The notes beneath the pieces are model-generated. The model worked only from the letters and a program-made list of their open reading frames with translations, had not been told where the DNA came from and searched no databases. The position numbers were made by a program, and so were the translations under genes. Shown piece after piece: positions 32,210 through 44,094 of a stretch of 64,000 bases of DNA (position 1 is the first letter of the stretch; every line of letters starts with the position of its first letter). This DNA comes from Xenorhabdus thuongxuanensis (GTDB lineage: Bacteria > Pseudomonadota > Gammaproteobacteria > Enterobacterales > Enterobacteriaceae): assembly GCF_001908095.1 (NCBI RefSeq), contig NZ_MKGR01000017.1:4515-68514 (forward strand). The letters run 5' to 3'.

Positions 32210-33940
32210 TTACATCCGTTCTATTGTTTCGATACCCAAGGTATCAAGGCCTTGTTTCAATGTTTTTGCCGTCAGCAAAGCCAATTTCAGGCGGCTCTGA
32301 CGCACTTCTTCGCTATCCGCATTCAGGATTGGGCAATGTTCGTAGAAACCAGAGAACAAGCCAGCCAGATCATAAAGGTAAGCACACATCACATGAGGAG
32401 TGCCTTCACGGGCAACGGTTGTAATAGTTTCTTCAAATTGCAACAGGCGCGTTGCTAAGGCTTGTTCACGTTCTTCATTCAAAAGAATAGGGTGTGTCAG
32501 GCTGCTTTCATCGATTTTTGCACGCTTGAAGATAGAATTGACACGGGTATAGGCATATTGCATATAAGGTGCAGTATTACCTTCGAAGGCGAGCATATTA
32601 TCCCAGTCAAATACGTAGTCAGTAGTACGGCTTTTGGAAAGATCAGCATATTTCACCGCGCCAATACCTACGGCGTTGACAACCTTTTTCAGTTCGTCTT
32701 CCGGCATATCTGGGTTTTTCTCGCGGATCAGGGCATCTGCACGTTCAATGGCCTCGTCCAGCAAATCAGACAACCTTACTGTGCCGCCTGCACGGGTTTT
32801 GAATGGCTTGCCATCTTTACCCAACATCATACCGAACATATGGTGTTCAAGTGACATGGATTCAGGAATGTAACCTGCCTTGCGCACTATTGTCCAGGCT
32901 TGCATCAGGTGCTGGTGTTGGCGTGAATCGATGTAGTAAAGAACGCGGTCAGCGTGCAAGACTTCATGACGGTATTTGGCACAGGCGATATCTGTGGTGG
33001 TATATAGATAGCCCCCATCTTTTTTCTGGATGATAACACCCATTGGCTCGCCTTCTTTGTTCTTATACTCATCAAAGTAAACCACGATAGCACCATCACT
33101 CTCAACGGCAAGCCCACGTTGTTTCAGGTCGGCAACAACGCCAGGTAGCATATCGTTATACAGGCTTTCACCCATGACATCTTTTTTCGTCAGCGTCACA
33201 TTCAGGCGATTATAGGTTTCCTGATTTTGTGACATGGTGATATCAACCAGTTTGCGCCACATGGTACGGCAATATTCATCACCGCCTTGCAGTTTTACTA
33301 CGTAACTACGGGCACGAACAGCAAACTCTTCATCTTCGTCGTAAGTTTTCTTTGCTTCACGATAGAAGGCTTCCAAATCTGCTAATGCCATGTCACTGGC
33401 ATCTTCATTTTGGACTTTTTCCAGATAGGCAATCAGCATTCCGAACTGAGTACCCCAGTCACCAACGTGATTGGCTCGGATGACTTTGTGACCCAAAAAT
33501 TCAAGGGTACGCGCGGTGGCATCACCAATAATCGTGGAACGAATGTGCCCAATATGCATTTGCTTGGCCACATTCGGCGCAGAATAGTCGATCACGATGG
33601 TTTGTGGCTCTACCGGAGTAATGCCTAGTTTTTCATCTTTCAGCACAGTTTCAACATTATCTGCAACCCAGGCTTTATCCAGAAAAATATTGATAAAACC
33701 AGGGCCTGCAATCTCAATTTTGCTGGCAATTCCTTGCAGATCCAGCAAACTGACGACTTTTTCTGCCAATTGTCGGGGAGGCATGCCCACTTTTTTCGCT
33801 GCCGCCATGACACCATTCGCCTGGTAGTCACCAAACTGAACTTTTGCAGATTGACGAACGTGAGCTTCACTGTCAGCCGGAGCACCAGCAGCAATCAGCG
33901 CATGGCTGATTTTTTCTGAAAGAATTGCCTGAATATTCAC
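32210..33940 (-). CDS. argS: Arginyl-tRNA synthetase
   Basis: Class I aminoacyl-tRNA synthetase, 576 aa (E. coli 577). The HIGH signature is seen in [11 protein letters not shown] and the KMSKS-equivalent region in [13 protein letters not shown], the non-canonical form normal for ArgRS. C-terminal DALR-type anticodon domain is complete. In E. coli argS is next to yecM and cutC; here the order is the same, with a damaged yecM. Confidence 0.97.
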   Translation of the reverse strand: MNIQAILSEKISHALIAAGAPADSEAHVRQSAKVQFGDYQANGVMAAAKKVGMPPRQLAEKVVSLLDLQGIASKIEIAGPGFINIFLDKAWVADNVETVLKDEKLGITPVEPQTIVIDYSAPNVAKQMHIGHIRSTIIGDATARTLEFLGHKVIRANHVGDWGTQFGMLIAYLEKVQNEDASDMALADLEAFYREAKKTYDEDEEFAVRARSYVVKLQGGDEYCRTMWRKLVDITMSQNQETYNRLNVTLTKKDVMGESLYNDMLPGVVADLKQRGLAVESDGAIVVYFDEYKNKEGEPMGVIIQKKDGGYLYTTTDIACAKYRHEVLHADRVLYYIDSRQHQHLMQAWTIVRKAGYIPESMSLEHHMFGMMLGKDGKPFKTRAGGTVRLSDLLDEAIERADALIREKNPDMPEDELKKVVNAVGIGAVKYADLSKSRTTDYVFDWDNMLAFEGNTAPYMQYAYTRVNSIFKRAKIDESSLTHPILLNEEREQALATRLLQFEETITTVAREGTPHVMCAYLYDLAGLFSGFYEHCPILNADSEEVRQSRLKLALLTAKTLKQGLDTLGIETIERM

Positions 33941-34202
33941 CGTGTTACCTTAAATTACGCACAAAAGCCCCTGCATTTGAATTATGCAAATACTCTTAAG
34001 CGTGTGAGTTATGACAAAATAGCAGGTTTTATACCATATTCAGCATCCTGCATGCTACCATCAGCCGCCGCTTGCGGTATGACTTTTTTGTTTTCAGCTC
34101 GCCTTTCCGGCAATTCTCCGCCATTCCGACTAATATCAGCCGGATTTTGAGGCAAGGGCAGAAAACGATTTTGATAGCTGATAGCTTTTTGATGGGGAAA
34201 AG

Positions 34203-34538
34203 ATGGCACACTTTTCAACAATTCCTGAATTACAGGATTTAGTCGCTGATTTATGCAAATTTGAACAAAAGTTAACGCAGTTTGGTGAACATCTTGGTTT
34301 AGCACTTACGCAATATTTAGCGGATCATGTCGAATTTGTTCTGTCTGTACTACCAGAGCAACTGATACACGAAGCTTATAAGTTACTGCCTGCTCCGCTG
34401 CCCGCTGTTTTTCGTACAAAAGAGAGCCATCCGCAAGGTAGTAATGAGAGTTTGCCAAACCCAACGTTAGCGGTGACAAATGGTGAAATCACAATCAAAT
34501 TTCACCCTTTTTCTCTCAAAGATATCATCAAAAATTAG
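34203..34538 (+). pseudogene. yecM: Shortened YecM (VOC-fold) with internal deletion
   Basis: 111-residue frame with a good ribosome site (GGGGAAAAG). Residues 1-42 match the start of E. coli YecM (ELQDL..DL..F...L..LGL...ADH) and residues ~44-111 match its C-terminal part (HVEFVL..PE.L ... SLPNPTLAVTNGEITIKFHP). The missing ~75 residues correspond to the middle of the 188-aa protein; the join falls at a histidine shared by the ADH and EHIE segments. The reading frame is preserved, so a small protein may still be made, but the double-psi VOC-like fold should be broken. Confidence 0.7.
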
Positions 34539-34563
34539 AAATTCAGTGTTTTTTTGTGATCTT

Positions 34564-34689
34564 TATCGTAGTACTGCAATTCTTTATGTCATGCCTGGCA
34601 CTCACTGCAAATGGGTATTGGCTGACAGTCAACAACTCCATGATTTCCTTACTATGATGACCGGTGGGCCCCACCATTTACTTTTGTCG
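34564..34689 (+). pseudogene. Fragment of a 2-dehydro-3-deoxygalactonokinase-like gene
   Basis: About 42 codons: [20 protein letters not shown] followed by FLTMMTGG match the DgoK signature PGTHSKWV..........F.TFMTGE. No start, no ATPase N-terminus, and no continuation downstream in the same frame. I read it as a scrap left by deletion between yecM and cutC. Confidence 0.55.
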
Positions 34690-34694
34690 GCGGG

Positions 34695-34836
34695 TTGGGG
34701 GGGATCTCTGTGCCGTCTGTTGGCTATTTGGCACAGATTTGTGGTTTTTCTCCAGCAATGGATTACATTTCCGTAGTAACATTGATTGGTGCATTCTCCT
34801 ATATTTTTTGGGGAAAATGTAGAACGTGTAGGTTAA
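34695..34836 (+). pseudogene. Possible C-terminal scrap of a membrane transporter
   Basis: Another frame reads [20 protein letters not shown] followed by [19 protein letters not shown]: a hydrophobic helix followed by GK. Removing one base near 34818 gives GKVERVG then stop, which looks like a natural carrier C-terminus. Family not recognised; could be chance. Confidence 0.3.
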
Positions 34837-34892
34837 TTGAACTTTTGTTAAACAGAACAGGATAACTAAGGTTTATATCCGAGGGGCTTTGA

Positions 34893-35645
34893 ATGATAAA
34901 GCTGGAAATTTGCTGTTATAGCATAAGCTGTGCCTTGGTTGCACAAAAGGCGGGAGCTGATCGCATTGAATTGTGTGCCAGCCCGTCAGAAGGTGGGATA
35001 ACACCTAGTTTCGGAGCATTGCAGCATGCACTACAGCATTTATCAATTCCTGTGCATCCTATTGTACGACCAAGAGCAGGAGACTTTTGTTACAGCAACA
35101 CTGATTTCGAAGTGATGAAAAATGATGTCGCTCGTATCCGTGATATGGGATTTCCTGGAGTAGTTTTTGGCGTGTTAAACGAAGAAGGTCATATCGACCG
35201 GCTTCGCATGAGGCAATTAATGTCATTATCAGGGAATATGAAAGTCACTTTTCATCGTGCTTTTGATATGTGTTTCAATCCACATGCTGCGTTGGCGCAA
35301 CTGACAGAGCTTGGTGTGCAGCGTATTTTAACTTCAGGCCAACAACAAAGTGCAGAGTTGGGATTACCCTTGTTAAAAGAATTATTACAAGCTAGCCAAG
35401 GGCCAATTATTATGCCTGGAGCTGGTGTTAGAATGAGTAATATCTATAAGTTTCTGGAAATTGGGATAACAGAAGTTCACAGTTCAGCAGGTAAAATTGT
35501 ACCTTCTTCCATGAAATATCGAAAAGCAGGTGTGACAATGAGTTCTGACGACAGTGATGTAGATGAATATGCTTACCACTGTGTTGATGGGCAGTTAGTT
35601 GAATCGATGAAGGGAGTGATTAGTTTGGTTCAACGGAAAAAATAA
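34893..35645 (+). CDS. cutC: CutC family protein
   Basis: TIM-barrel protein, 250 aa (E. coli CutC 248), historically linked to copper homeostasis, though the enzymatic role is unsettled. Motifs [20 protein letters not shown] and [11 protein letters not shown], with VHSSAGK near the C-terminus, are intact. Sits between the damaged yecM region and cmoB, as in E. coli apart from the torYZ genes. Confidence 0.94.
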   Translation: MIKLEICCYSISCALVAQKAGADRIELCASPSEGGITPSFGALQHALQHLSIPVHPIVRPRAGDFCYSNTDFEVMKNDVARIRDMGFPGVVFGVLNEEGHIDRLRMRQLMSLSGNMKVTFHRAFDMCFNPHAALAQLTELGVQRILTSGQQQSAELGLPLLKELLQASQGPIIMPGAGVRMSNIYKFLEIGITEVHSSAGKIVPSSMKYRKAGVTMSSDDSDVDEYAYHCVDGQLVESMKGVISLVQRKK

Positions 35646-35664
35646 GATACTTTTTTTCATATAA

Positions 35665-35698
35665 ACCCCAGTTACATAGTCAACTATGTAACTGGGGT
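35665..35698. terminator. Strong inverted repeat between cutC and cmoB
   Basis: Perfect 15-16 bp stem (35665-35680 with 35683-35698) between convergent genes. Bidirectional terminator is the likely role, although only a short T-tract (35651-35657, useful to the minus strand as A) is near. Confidence 0.6.
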
Positions 35699-35735
35699 AG
35701 TCAGCAAAGTACAACCTAAAAGATGAAAAAAAAGA

Positions 35736-37522
<1,787 letters not shown>

Positions 37523-37580
37523 TTATTCTAACAGAATGCAAGAAAAGGCAGAAAGGGGGATAATCAATAGATAGGCCCTC

Positions 37581-37599
37581 AGGCGGTAATTCACCGCCT
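37581..37599 (-). terminator. Hairpin between yecN and cmoA
   Basis: Seven-bp stem AGGCGGT with ACCGCCT around a 5-nt loop, just after the yecN stop on the minus strand. No T-tract follows, so it is only a candidate attenuator or weak terminator. Confidence 0.35.
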
Positions 37600-37624
37600 T
37601 GGATATCACTCTAATTACCCATTT

Positions 37625-38023
37625 TTATGTATAGAGGGAAAAGATTTGCTCCCACGGTAAATAGTAAATGTTATTGATAATCATTATTATCATGGAAATA
37701 TAGGTTGCTGCCATGCCCATACGCCGCCAGCGTATTTCTCGATGACGCAAGCCAAAGTAGTGTAGTATTCTGCCTGAAAGTAATACTAATCCACAAATGT
37801 GCAACATCCAAACAGGTGCCCCATTCATCTCCATGACAATCAATAGCAGCATTGAAATTGGAATGTATTCAACTGCATTACCATGAACCCGAATGGCTGT
37901 TTGCAATTCATAAAAACCGCCATCGCCATAAGCTACCCGATATTGCGTTCTTAATTTGACTACATCCAGAGACAGCTTAATTAACAGTAGTGCGCCCAGT
38001 ACTATATAAAGCGAGCTAACCAT
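37625..38023 (-). CDS. yecN: MAPEG-family membrane protein YecN
   Basis: 132-aa inner-membrane protein of the MAPEG superfamily with four helices; the family signature RVHGNAVEYIPISMLL and GRILHYFGLR are clear. Bacterial members are poorly characterised; relation to glutathione chemistry is by family only. E. coli yecN also precedes cmoA. Confidence 0.92.
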   Translation of the reverse strand: MVSSLYIVLGALLLIKLSLDVVKLRTQYRVAYGDGGFYELQTAIRVHGNAVEYIPISMLLLIVMEMNGAPVWMLHICGLVLLSGRILHYFGLRHREIRWRRMGMAATYISMIIMIINNIYYLPWEQIFSLYT

Positions 38024-38174
38024 TTCTTAACTCCAATTGCCTAACCAAAAAACGGCCAAATGATGATAAACCCCAAAAAGAAAACTGTCGCTATAAATCA
38101 TAGTATTTAATAATAAATTCTATGAATGCTATTGGATAGCAAAAAATTGTCTTGCCAAGAACGGCGTTATGACC

Positions 38175-38203
38175 TTATCTCTGGTCAGAATTTCCAGTAT
38201 AAT
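38175..38203 (+). promoter_or_regulatory. Predicted sigma-70 promoter of aspS
   Basis: Perfect TATAAT (38198-38203) with a 17-bp spacer to a weak -35 TTATCT (38175-38180), ~88 bases before the aspS start. Confidence 0.5.
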
Positions 38204-38290
38204 AGCAACCTTTTTTGCAATTCTTCCTAAAAGAACAATGCCAAAATTTCCGCAGCAGAAAGCATAACGAGCTGAGTAAAAGGATATTGT

Positions 38291-40060
38291 ATGCGTACTA
38301 ATTATTGTGGGCAGTTGAGCCTAGCCCATGAAGGCCAGAAAGTGACTCTTTGTGGGTGGGTAAATCGTCGCCGTGATTTAGGTGGTTTGATCTTTATTGA
38401 TATGAGAGATCGCGAGGGTATCGTTCAGGTATTTTTTGACCCAGATCAGAAAGAGGTCTTTGCTCAGGCTTCTGAACTGCGTAATGAATTTTGTATTCAA
38501 ATTACGGGGATTGTGCGTGCACGCCCTGATAACCAGATTAATAAAGATATGGCAACTGGCGAAATTGAAGTTTTCGCAGAAAGCCTAATGGTTTTCAACC
38601 GTTCGGAGCCATTGCCACTGGATAGCAACCAGATTAACAGCGAAGAGCAGCGCTTGAAATACCGCTATCTTGATTTGCGTCGTTCTGAGATGTCGCAGCG
38701 TCTGAAAACCCGTGCGAAGATCACCAGTTTTGTGCGTCGTTTTATGGATGATGCGGGTTTCATTGATGTTGAAACACCAATGTTGACTAAGGCAACGCCA
38801 GAAGGTGCGCGTGACTATTTAGTGCCAAGCCGTGTGCATAAAGGTGAATTTTATGCACTGCCGCAGTCTCCGCAACTTTTCAAACAGTTGTTGATGATGT
38901 CTGGCTTCGACCGTTATTACCAGATTGTTAAGTGCTTCCGCGATGAAGACTTGCGTGCCGATCGTCAGCCAGAATTTACCCAGATCGACGTTGAAACCTC
39001 GTTTATGACCGCTGAACAAGTTCGCGAGATCATGGAAAAAATGATCCGTGAACTGTGGTTGGATGTAAAAGATGTCGATTTGGGCAGCTTCCCAATTATG
39101 ACATTCGAAGAAGCCATGCGCCGCTTTGGTTCAGATAAACCAGATTTGCGTAACCCTTTGGAATTGGTGGATATTGCCGATCTGGTTAAAGATGTGGAAT
39201 TCTCTGTTTTTGCAGAACCAGCAAACAATCCAAAAGGCCGTGTTGCGACTATTCGCGTTCCTGGTGGGGCAGAACTGAGCCGCAAGCAAATTGATGAGTA
39301 CGGTAAATTTGTTGGCATCTATGGAGCGAAGGGTTTGGCATGGATGAAAGTTAACAACCGTGCTGCTGGCCTGGAAGGGGTACAAAGCCCGATTGCTAAG
39401 TTCCTGTCTGCGGAGGTAGTTGAGAGCCTGTTGTCCCGTATCAATGCTCAGGATGGTGATATCCTGTTCTTCGGCGCTGATAAGAAAAATATTGTTACTG
39501 ATGCGATGGGAGCGCTGCGCCTGAAACTGGGTCGCGACTTGAACATTACCGATCTGGCAGGCTGGAAACCGCTTTGGGTTATTGATTTCCCTATGTTCGA
39601 AGAAAACGGAGAAGGTGGCTTGACGGCAATGCATCATCCATTTACGTCTCCGCGTGATATGTCGGCGGCTGAGTTGGAAAGTAATCCAGAATCTGCTATC
39701 GCGAACGCTTATGACATGGTTATCAATGGCTATGAAGTAGGTGGTGGTTCTGTCCGTATCCATCGCAATGAAATGCAGCAGGTGGTATTCCGCATTCTGG
39801 GTATTAATGAGCAGGAACAGCAGGAGAAATTTGGTTTCTTGCTGAACGCCTTGAAATACGGTACACCGCCGCATGCAGGTTTGGCTTTCGGCTTAGATCG
39901 TCTCGTCATGTTGCTGACTGATACAGATAATATTCGTGATGTGATTGCTTTCCCGAAAACAACGGCAGCGGCATGTTTGATGACTGATGCACCAAGCCCA
40001 GCGAATTCAGCCGCGTTGGAAGAACTGGCTATTTCAGTCGTTAAAAAAGAGAACGAATAA
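38291..40060 (+). CDS. aspS: Aspartyl-tRNA synthetase
   Basis: Class IIb synthetase, 589 aa (E. coli 590). N-terminal OB-fold anticodon domain (residues 1-105), then catalytic domain with motif 2 [18 protein letters not shown], the GAD insertion (~290-410) and motif 3 [10 protein letters not shown]. Its stop overlaps the nudB start (TAATG), giving a two-gene operon as in E. coli. Confidence 0.98.
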   Translation: MRTNYCGQLSLAHEGQKVTLCGWVNRRRDLGGLIFIDMRDREGIVQVFFDPDQKEVFAQASELRNEFCIQITGIVRARPDNQINKDMATGEIEVFAESLMVFNRSEPLPLDSNQINSEEQRLKYRYLDLRRSEMSQRLKTRAKITSFVRRFMDDAGFIDVETPMLTKATPEGARDYLVPSRVHKGEFYALPQSPQLFKQLLMMSGFDRYYQIVKCFRDEDLRADRQPEFTQIDVETSFMTAEQVREIMEKMIRELWLDVKDVDLGSFPIMTFEEAMRRFGSDKPDLRNPLELVDIADLVKDVEFSVFAEPANNPKGRVATIRVPGGAELSRKQIDEYGKFVGIYGAKGLAWMKVNNRAAGLEGVQSPIAKFLSAEVVESLLSRINAQDGDILFFGADKKNIVTDAMGALRLKLGRDLNITDLAGWKPLWVIDFPMFEENGEGGLTAMHHPFTSPRDMSAAELESNPESAIANAYDMVINGYEVGGGSVRIHRNEMQQVVFRILGINEQEQQEKFGFLLNALKYGTPPHAGLAFGLDRLVMLLTDTDNIRDVIAFPKTTAAACLMTDAPSPANSAALEELAISVVKKENE

Positions 40061-40494
40061 TGGCTTATAAGCGCCCTGAATCTGTACTGGTTATGATTTA
40101 CGCCGTTAACAGCAAAAGGGTGCTGATGCTACAGCGACGGGACGATCCTGAATTTTGGCAATCTGTGACAGGTAGCCTTGAAAAGGACGAAAAACCGCGG
40201 GAGGCGGCGTTACGTGAAGTAGAGGAAGAGGTAGGCATTGATATTATCAATGAAAATCTTGAACTGAAAGATTGTCAACGCTGTCTTTATTATGAGATTT
40301 TCTCGCACCTACGACATCGATATGCTCCGGGGATAACGCGCAATAAAGAACATTGGTTCTCTTTGGCGTTACCTGAGGAGCGAGAGATTTTGCTGACTGA
40401 ACATCTGGCTTATCAATGGTTGGCTGCGGAAGAAGCGGCCAAACTGACGAAGTCGTGGAGCAATCGGCAAGCAATTGAAGAATTTGTAATTTAG
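40060..40494 (+). CDS. nudB: Dihydroneopterin triphosphate diphosphatase
   Basis: Nudix hydrolase of folate synthesis; removes pyrophosphate from dihydroneopterin triphosphate. Complete Nudix box G(x5)E(x7)REVEEEVGI at residues ~42-64. 144 aa. Coupled to aspS by a one-base overlap. Confidence 0.95.
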   Translation: MAYKRPESVLVMIYAVNSKRVLMLQRRDDPEFWQSVTGSLEKDEKPREAALREVEEEVGIDIINENLELKDCQRCLYYEIFSHLRHRYAPGITRNKEHWFSLALPEEREILLTEHLAYQWLAAEEAAKLTKSWSNRQAIEEFVI

Positions 40495-40524
40495 TCTACA
40501 AGACGTTTTATCGGAGATATTTGC

Positions 40525-41268
40525 ATGGCAGGTCATAGTAAATGGGCCAATACGAAACACCGCAAAGCTGCACAGGATGCCAAACGCGGTAAGATTTTTA
40601 CAAAAATTATCCGTGAATTGGTCACGGCTGCTCGACTGGGTGGTGGTGATCCAGATTCCAACCCACGTTTGCGCGCTGCCGTCGATAAAGCGCTGTCCAA
40701 CAACATGACTCGTGATACGTTGAATCGGGCAATTGCCCGTGGTGTTGGTAACGACGAATCAGATAACATGGAAACCATTATTTATGAAGGCTATGGCCCT
40801 GGCGGTACAGCAGTAATGGTTGAATGCTTAAGTGATAACCGTAACCGTACTGTTTCTGAAGTTCGTCATGCATTCACCAAAGCAGGTGGTAACCTGGGAA
40901 CTGATGGTTCTGTTTCTTATCTGTTCACCAAGAAAGGGGTTATTTCCTACGCACCAGGCTTGGACGAAGATGCGGTGATGGAAGCCGCATTGGAAGCGGG
41001 TGCTGACGATGTTGAAACCTATGATGATGGTGCAATTGACGTCTATACTACTCCAGAGTCTTTCGGAAATGTTAAAGATGCATTGGATGCAGCAGGCTTC
41101 AAGGCAGATTCCGCGGAAGTTTCTATGATCCCATCGACGAAAGCGGAACTGGATGCAGAAACTGCGCCTAAATTACTTCGTCTGATCGATATGCTTGAAG
41201 ATTCTGACGATGTGCAAGAGGTTTATCATAATGGTGAAATCTCTGATGAGGTTGCAGCACTGCTGTAA
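40525..41268 (+). CDS. yebC: YebC/PmpR family regulatory protein
   Basis: 247 aa, TACO1/YebC family; starts [20 protein letters not shown] as nearly all members do. Members have been described as transcriptional regulators and, more recently, as factors helping ribosomes through proline stretches. Precedes ruvC as in E. coli. Confidence 0.96.
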   Translation: MAGHSKWANTKHRKAAQDAKRGKIFTKIIRELVTAARLGGGDPDSNPRLRAAVDKALSNNMTRDTLNRAIARGVGNDESDNMETIIYEGYGPGGTAVMVECLSDNRNRTVSEVRHAFTKAGGNLGTDGSVSYLFTKKGVISYAPGLDEDAVMEAALEAGADDVETYDDGAIDVYTTPESFGNVKDALDAAGFKADSAEVSMIPSTKAELDAETAPKLLRLIDMLEDSDDVQEVYHNGEISDEVAALL

Positions 41269-41290
41269 TTAGCATTAGGGTTCACAGCGT

Positions 41291-41335
41291 AGAGAAAGTG
41301 TTCTTTCAATCAGGGCACTTTCTCTAACGTTTTTA
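41291..41335 (+). terminator. Terminator after yebC
   Basis: 10-bp perfect stem (41291-41300 with 41316-41325) followed by AACGTTTTTATC, placed 22 bases after the yebC stop. Confidence 0.65.
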
Positions 41336-41387
41336 TCCCATATCACAGGCGAGCCGGTTACGGCGGAATTTAAGTGAATAATTCGAT

Positions 41388-41909
41388 ATGGCGATTATTC
41401 TTGGTATTGACCCTGGCTCCAGAGTCACGGGATATGGCGTTATTCGCCAGCAGGGACGACAACTTATCTATCTCGGTAGCGGTTGTATTCGAACAAAAGT
41501 AGATGACTTACCCAGTCGTTTGCAGAAGATCTACGCCGGAATTACTGAAATCATCACCCAATTCCAACCCAATGTTTTTGCAATAGAACAAGTTTTCATG
41601 GCGAAAAATGCGGATTCAGCCTTGAAATTAGGGCAAGCGCGTGGTGTGGCCATTGTCGCGGCCTCTAACCAATCTATACCGGTATTTGAATATGCAGCCC
41701 GTCAGGTTAAACAGACAGTGGTCGGTACGGGTGCGGCTGAAAAAAGCCAGATTCAACACATGGTACGTTCGATGCTGAAATTGTCTGCCAATCCGCAGGC
41801 CGATGCCGCTGATGCTTTGGCTATTGCTATTACACATTGTCATCTCAGCCAAAACCTGCTTCGGGTAGGTGATGCACGGTTAAATTTAACGCGAGGTCGC
41901 CTGAAATAG
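41388..41909 (+). CDS. ruvC: Holliday junction resolvase RuvC
   Basis: Dimeric endonuclease that cuts Holliday junctions. 173 aa as in E. coli. Acidic catalytic residues seen in [12 protein letters not shown] (D7), FAIEQVF (E66 region) and [13 protein letters not shown] (D138/D141). Works with RuvAB encoded just downstream. Confidence 0.98.
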   Translation: MAIILGIDPGSRVTGYGVIRQQGRQLIYLGSGCIRTKVDDLPSRLQKIYAGITEIITQFQPNVFAIEQVFMAKNADSALKLGQARGVAIVAASNQSIPVFEYAARQVKQTVVGTGAAEKSQIQHMVRSMLKLSANPQADAADALAIAITHCHLSQNLLRVGDARLNLTRGRLK

Positions 41910-41915
41910 TTGGTG

Positions 41916-41931
41916 CTGGATATACGTCCAG
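41916..41931 (+). promoter_or_regulatory. LexA (SOS) box upstream of ruvAB
   Basis: CTGGATATACGTCCAG is a 16-bp palindrome of LexA type (consensus CTG-N10-CAG), differing at two positions from the E. coli ruvA box CTGGATATCTATCCAG. It lies 57 bases before the ruvA start, so ruvAB should be DNA-damage induced while ruvC is not. Confidence 0.88.
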
Positions 41932-41987
41932 TTTTTTTTGTGCTATAAGCTAGCGGAACGATTTATTTTATTTTCAGGGGGTAAACA

Positions 41988-42605
41988 GTGATAGGGCGTT
42001 TGAGAGGAACCGTGTTGGAAAAACAGCCACCGTTGGTTTTATTGGAAACTCATGGTGTCGGTTATGAAGTCCATATGCCAATGACCTGTTTTTATGAACT
42101 ACCTGAAATTGGTCAGGAAGCTATCTTATTTACACAATTTATTGTACGTGAAGATGCTCAGTTATTATACGGTTTTAATGATAAACAAGAGCGGGCGCTT
42201 TTCCGCGAACTGATTAAGGTCAATGGCGTTGGGCCTAAATTAGCGCTGGCAATCCTTTCGGGTATGTCTGCCCAGCAATTCGTTACCGCTATAGAGCAAG
42301 AAGCCATTGCTTCATTGGTTAAGTTGCCGGGTGTTGGCAAAAAAACGGCTGAAAGACTAGTTGTAGAGATGAAAGATCGCTTTAAGGGGCTTAACGGCGA
42401 TCTATTTAATCAAAGTAGTGATGTTAATTTGCCGGCAATCAGCAAACAAGCGAATTCTACGGCCGATATTGAAGCAGAAGCCGCAGCAGCACTGGTTTCT
42501 CTGGGATATAAACCGCAGGAAGCCAGCCGGATGGTGAATAAAGTAGCTAAACCAGGTGCAGATTGTGAAACCCTTATTCGAGAAGCACTTCGTGCGGCTC
42601 TGTAA
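41988..42605 (+). CDS. ruvA: Holliday junction branch-migration protein RuvA
   Basis: Tetrameric junction-binding protein. 205 aa (E. coli 203): OB-fold (1-64), helix-hairpin-helix motifs ([16 protein letters not shown] and [19 protein letters not shown]) and the flexible C-terminal domain that contacts RuvB. Start is GTG at 41988 with GGGGG upstream. Confidence 0.97.
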   Translation: MIGRLRGTVLEKQPPLVLLETHGVGYEVHMPMTCFYELPEIGQEAILFTQFIVREDAQLLYGFNDKQERALFRELIKVNGVGPKLALAILSGMSAQQFVTAIEQEAIASLVKLPGVGKKTAERLVVEMKDRFKGLNGDLFNQSSDVNLPAISKQANSTADIEAEAAAALVSLGYKPQEASRMVNKVAKPGADCETLIREALRAAL

Positions 42606-42621
42606 TCACAGGAGTTAAGTG

Positions 42622-43629
42622 ATGATTGAAGCTGACCGTCTAGTTTCAGCAGGCGTTCTGCAAGATGATGAAGCCATTGATCGTGCTATTCGGCCGAAAT
42701 TTCTGTCTGAATATGTTGGGCAACCCCATGTTTGTGAGCAGATGGAAATTTTTATCCAGGCGGCACGTCAACGTGGTGATGCACTGGATCACTTATTAAT
42801 TTTTGGTCCCCCTGGATTAGGTAAGACCACGCTGGCAAATATTGTTGCAAATGAAATGGGAGTTAATCTTCGTACCACATCGGGGCCAGTATTGGAAAAG
42901 GCAGGGGATCTTGCTGCTATGCTCACTAATCTGGAGCCGCATGATGTACTGTTTATTGATGAAATCCACCGTTTATCGCCGGTTGTGGAAGAGATCCTTT
43001 ATCCGGCAATGGAAGATTATCAACTGGATATTATGATTGGCGAAGGGCCAGCCGCCCGCTCTATCAAGATTGATCTTCCCCCATTTACGTTGATTGGTGC
43101 GACTACTCGTGCAGGTTCCTTAACTTCACCATTGCGTGATCGATTCGGTATCGTACAGCGCCTTGAATTTTATAATGTTGATGATTTACAGAGCATCGTT
43201 TCCCGCAGTGCACGCTATATGGGATTAAATATTTCAGATGATGGTGCAAGGCAGATCGCAATGCGTTCCCGTGGCACTCCCCGTATTACCAATCGATTAT
43301 TGCGTCGTGTACGTGATTTTGCTCAGGTGAAAGGTAATGGCACGGTTGATAGCAATATTGCATCCCAGGCTCTGGATATGCTGAATGTCGATTCGGCCGG
43401 ATTTGATTATCTTGATCGTAAATTGCTGATTGCCATTATTGATAAATTTATGGGTGGTCCCGTTGGTTTGGATAACCTGGCCGCGGCGATTGGTGAAGAA
43501 CGAGAAACTATCGAAGATGTGTTGGAACCTTTCCTTATCCAGCAAGGATTTATTCAACGAACGCCACGCGGGCGTATTGCAACCCATCATGCTTATCGGC
43601 ATTTTGGATTGAGCAAGGAAGGCGAATAA
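42622..43629 (+). CDS. ruvB: Holliday junction helicase RuvB
   Basis: AAA+ motor that drives branch migration with RuvA. 335 aa. Walker [10 protein letters not shown], Walker B LFIDEIHR, sensor 1 GATTRAG and arginine finger region LRDRFGI are present, plus the winged-helix C-terminus. Start taken at the ATG at 42622, after GGAG, as in E. coli (MIEADRL); a GTG lies one codon earlier. In E. coli znuB-znuC lie beyond ruvB; here the natural-product locus begins. Confidence 0.98.
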   Translation: MIEADRLVSAGVLQDDEAIDRAIRPKFLSEYVGQPHVCEQMEIFIQAARQRGDALDHLLIFGPPGLGKTTLANIVANEMGVNLRTTSGPVLEKAGDLAAMLTNLEPHDVLFIDEIHRLSPVVEEILYPAMEDYQLDIMIGEGPAARSIKIDLPPFTLIGATTRAGSLTSPLRDRFGIVQRLEFYNVDDLQSIVSRSARYMGLNISDDGARQIAMRSRGTPRITNRLLRRVRDFAQVKGNGTVDSNIASQALDMLNVDSAGFDYLDRKLLIAIIDKFMGGPVGLDNLAAAIGEERETIEDVLEPFLIQQGFIQRTPRGRIATHHAYRHFGLSKEGE

Positions 43630-43712
43630 TAACTATCCTGACATACCAGCTCGGGTTAATTACCTGGAGCTGGATGTATCTCTTGTATTACGAGAAATTC
43701 AATATATTCTCC

Positions 43713-43939
43713 TTTTAAAGGGAATGTCATTTTTTAATGGTTATATTCAATATTTTAAATTAATATTTATTTTTGATAAGGATATTTTATTTTAAATTTA
43801 TCTTTATTTTAAAGGAGCATATTTACCTTTAAAGATTTTATTAATTTTAAAGTGTATCGTTTGTTTTTTAAAATAATACTTATTTTTAATGGGGGTATCT
43901 ATTTTAAAGGTTACAAGTTTGTATAATTTATTTATATTG
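43713..43939. repeat. Degenerate ~38-bp tandem repeat with TTTTAAA cores
   Basis: In the 465-base gap between ruvB and the biosynthetic operon, six units begin with (T)TTTAAA at 43713, 43753, 43790, 43828, 43866 and 43902 (spacings 40, 37, 38, 38, 36). Units are AT-rich and share a second T-rich block ~17 bases in, which itself reads TTTTAAA at 43807 and 43845. A rough consensus is TTTTAAA, then A/T-rich, then TATTTTTAATGG, then ATAT. A perfect TATAAT lies at 43922-43927 inside the last unit, 167 bases before the first gene. The rest of the gap holds no convincing gene. Confidence 0.65.
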
Positions 43940-44094
43940 TCATCTGTAGCTATTATAAATTCTAGCTGAAAATTGATTAAAAGGTTGCAAAAATACACAG
44001 TATCATGCCTTCCTGTAAATCAATGCGCATGTTTTAATTATAAGTTTCTAACCCACATCCAAAAGAGTATTCAAAAGCATATGAGGAAGATGAT

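Noticed and set aside
34009-34305. 98-codon minus-strand frame upstream of yecM; also considered as an ERIC-type repeat
   Set aside because: Overlaps the start of the yecM frame, has no domain, and the DNA does not match the ERIC palindrome as I remember it.
39131-39874. 247-codon frame antisense to aspS
   Set aside because: It is entirely within the highly conserved aspS gene on the opposite strand; an antisense shadow.
43804-43998. 64-codon minus-strand frame in the ruvB-operon gap
   Set aside because: Lys/Ile/Phe-rich product generated by the AT-rich repeat array; no ribosome site or domain.
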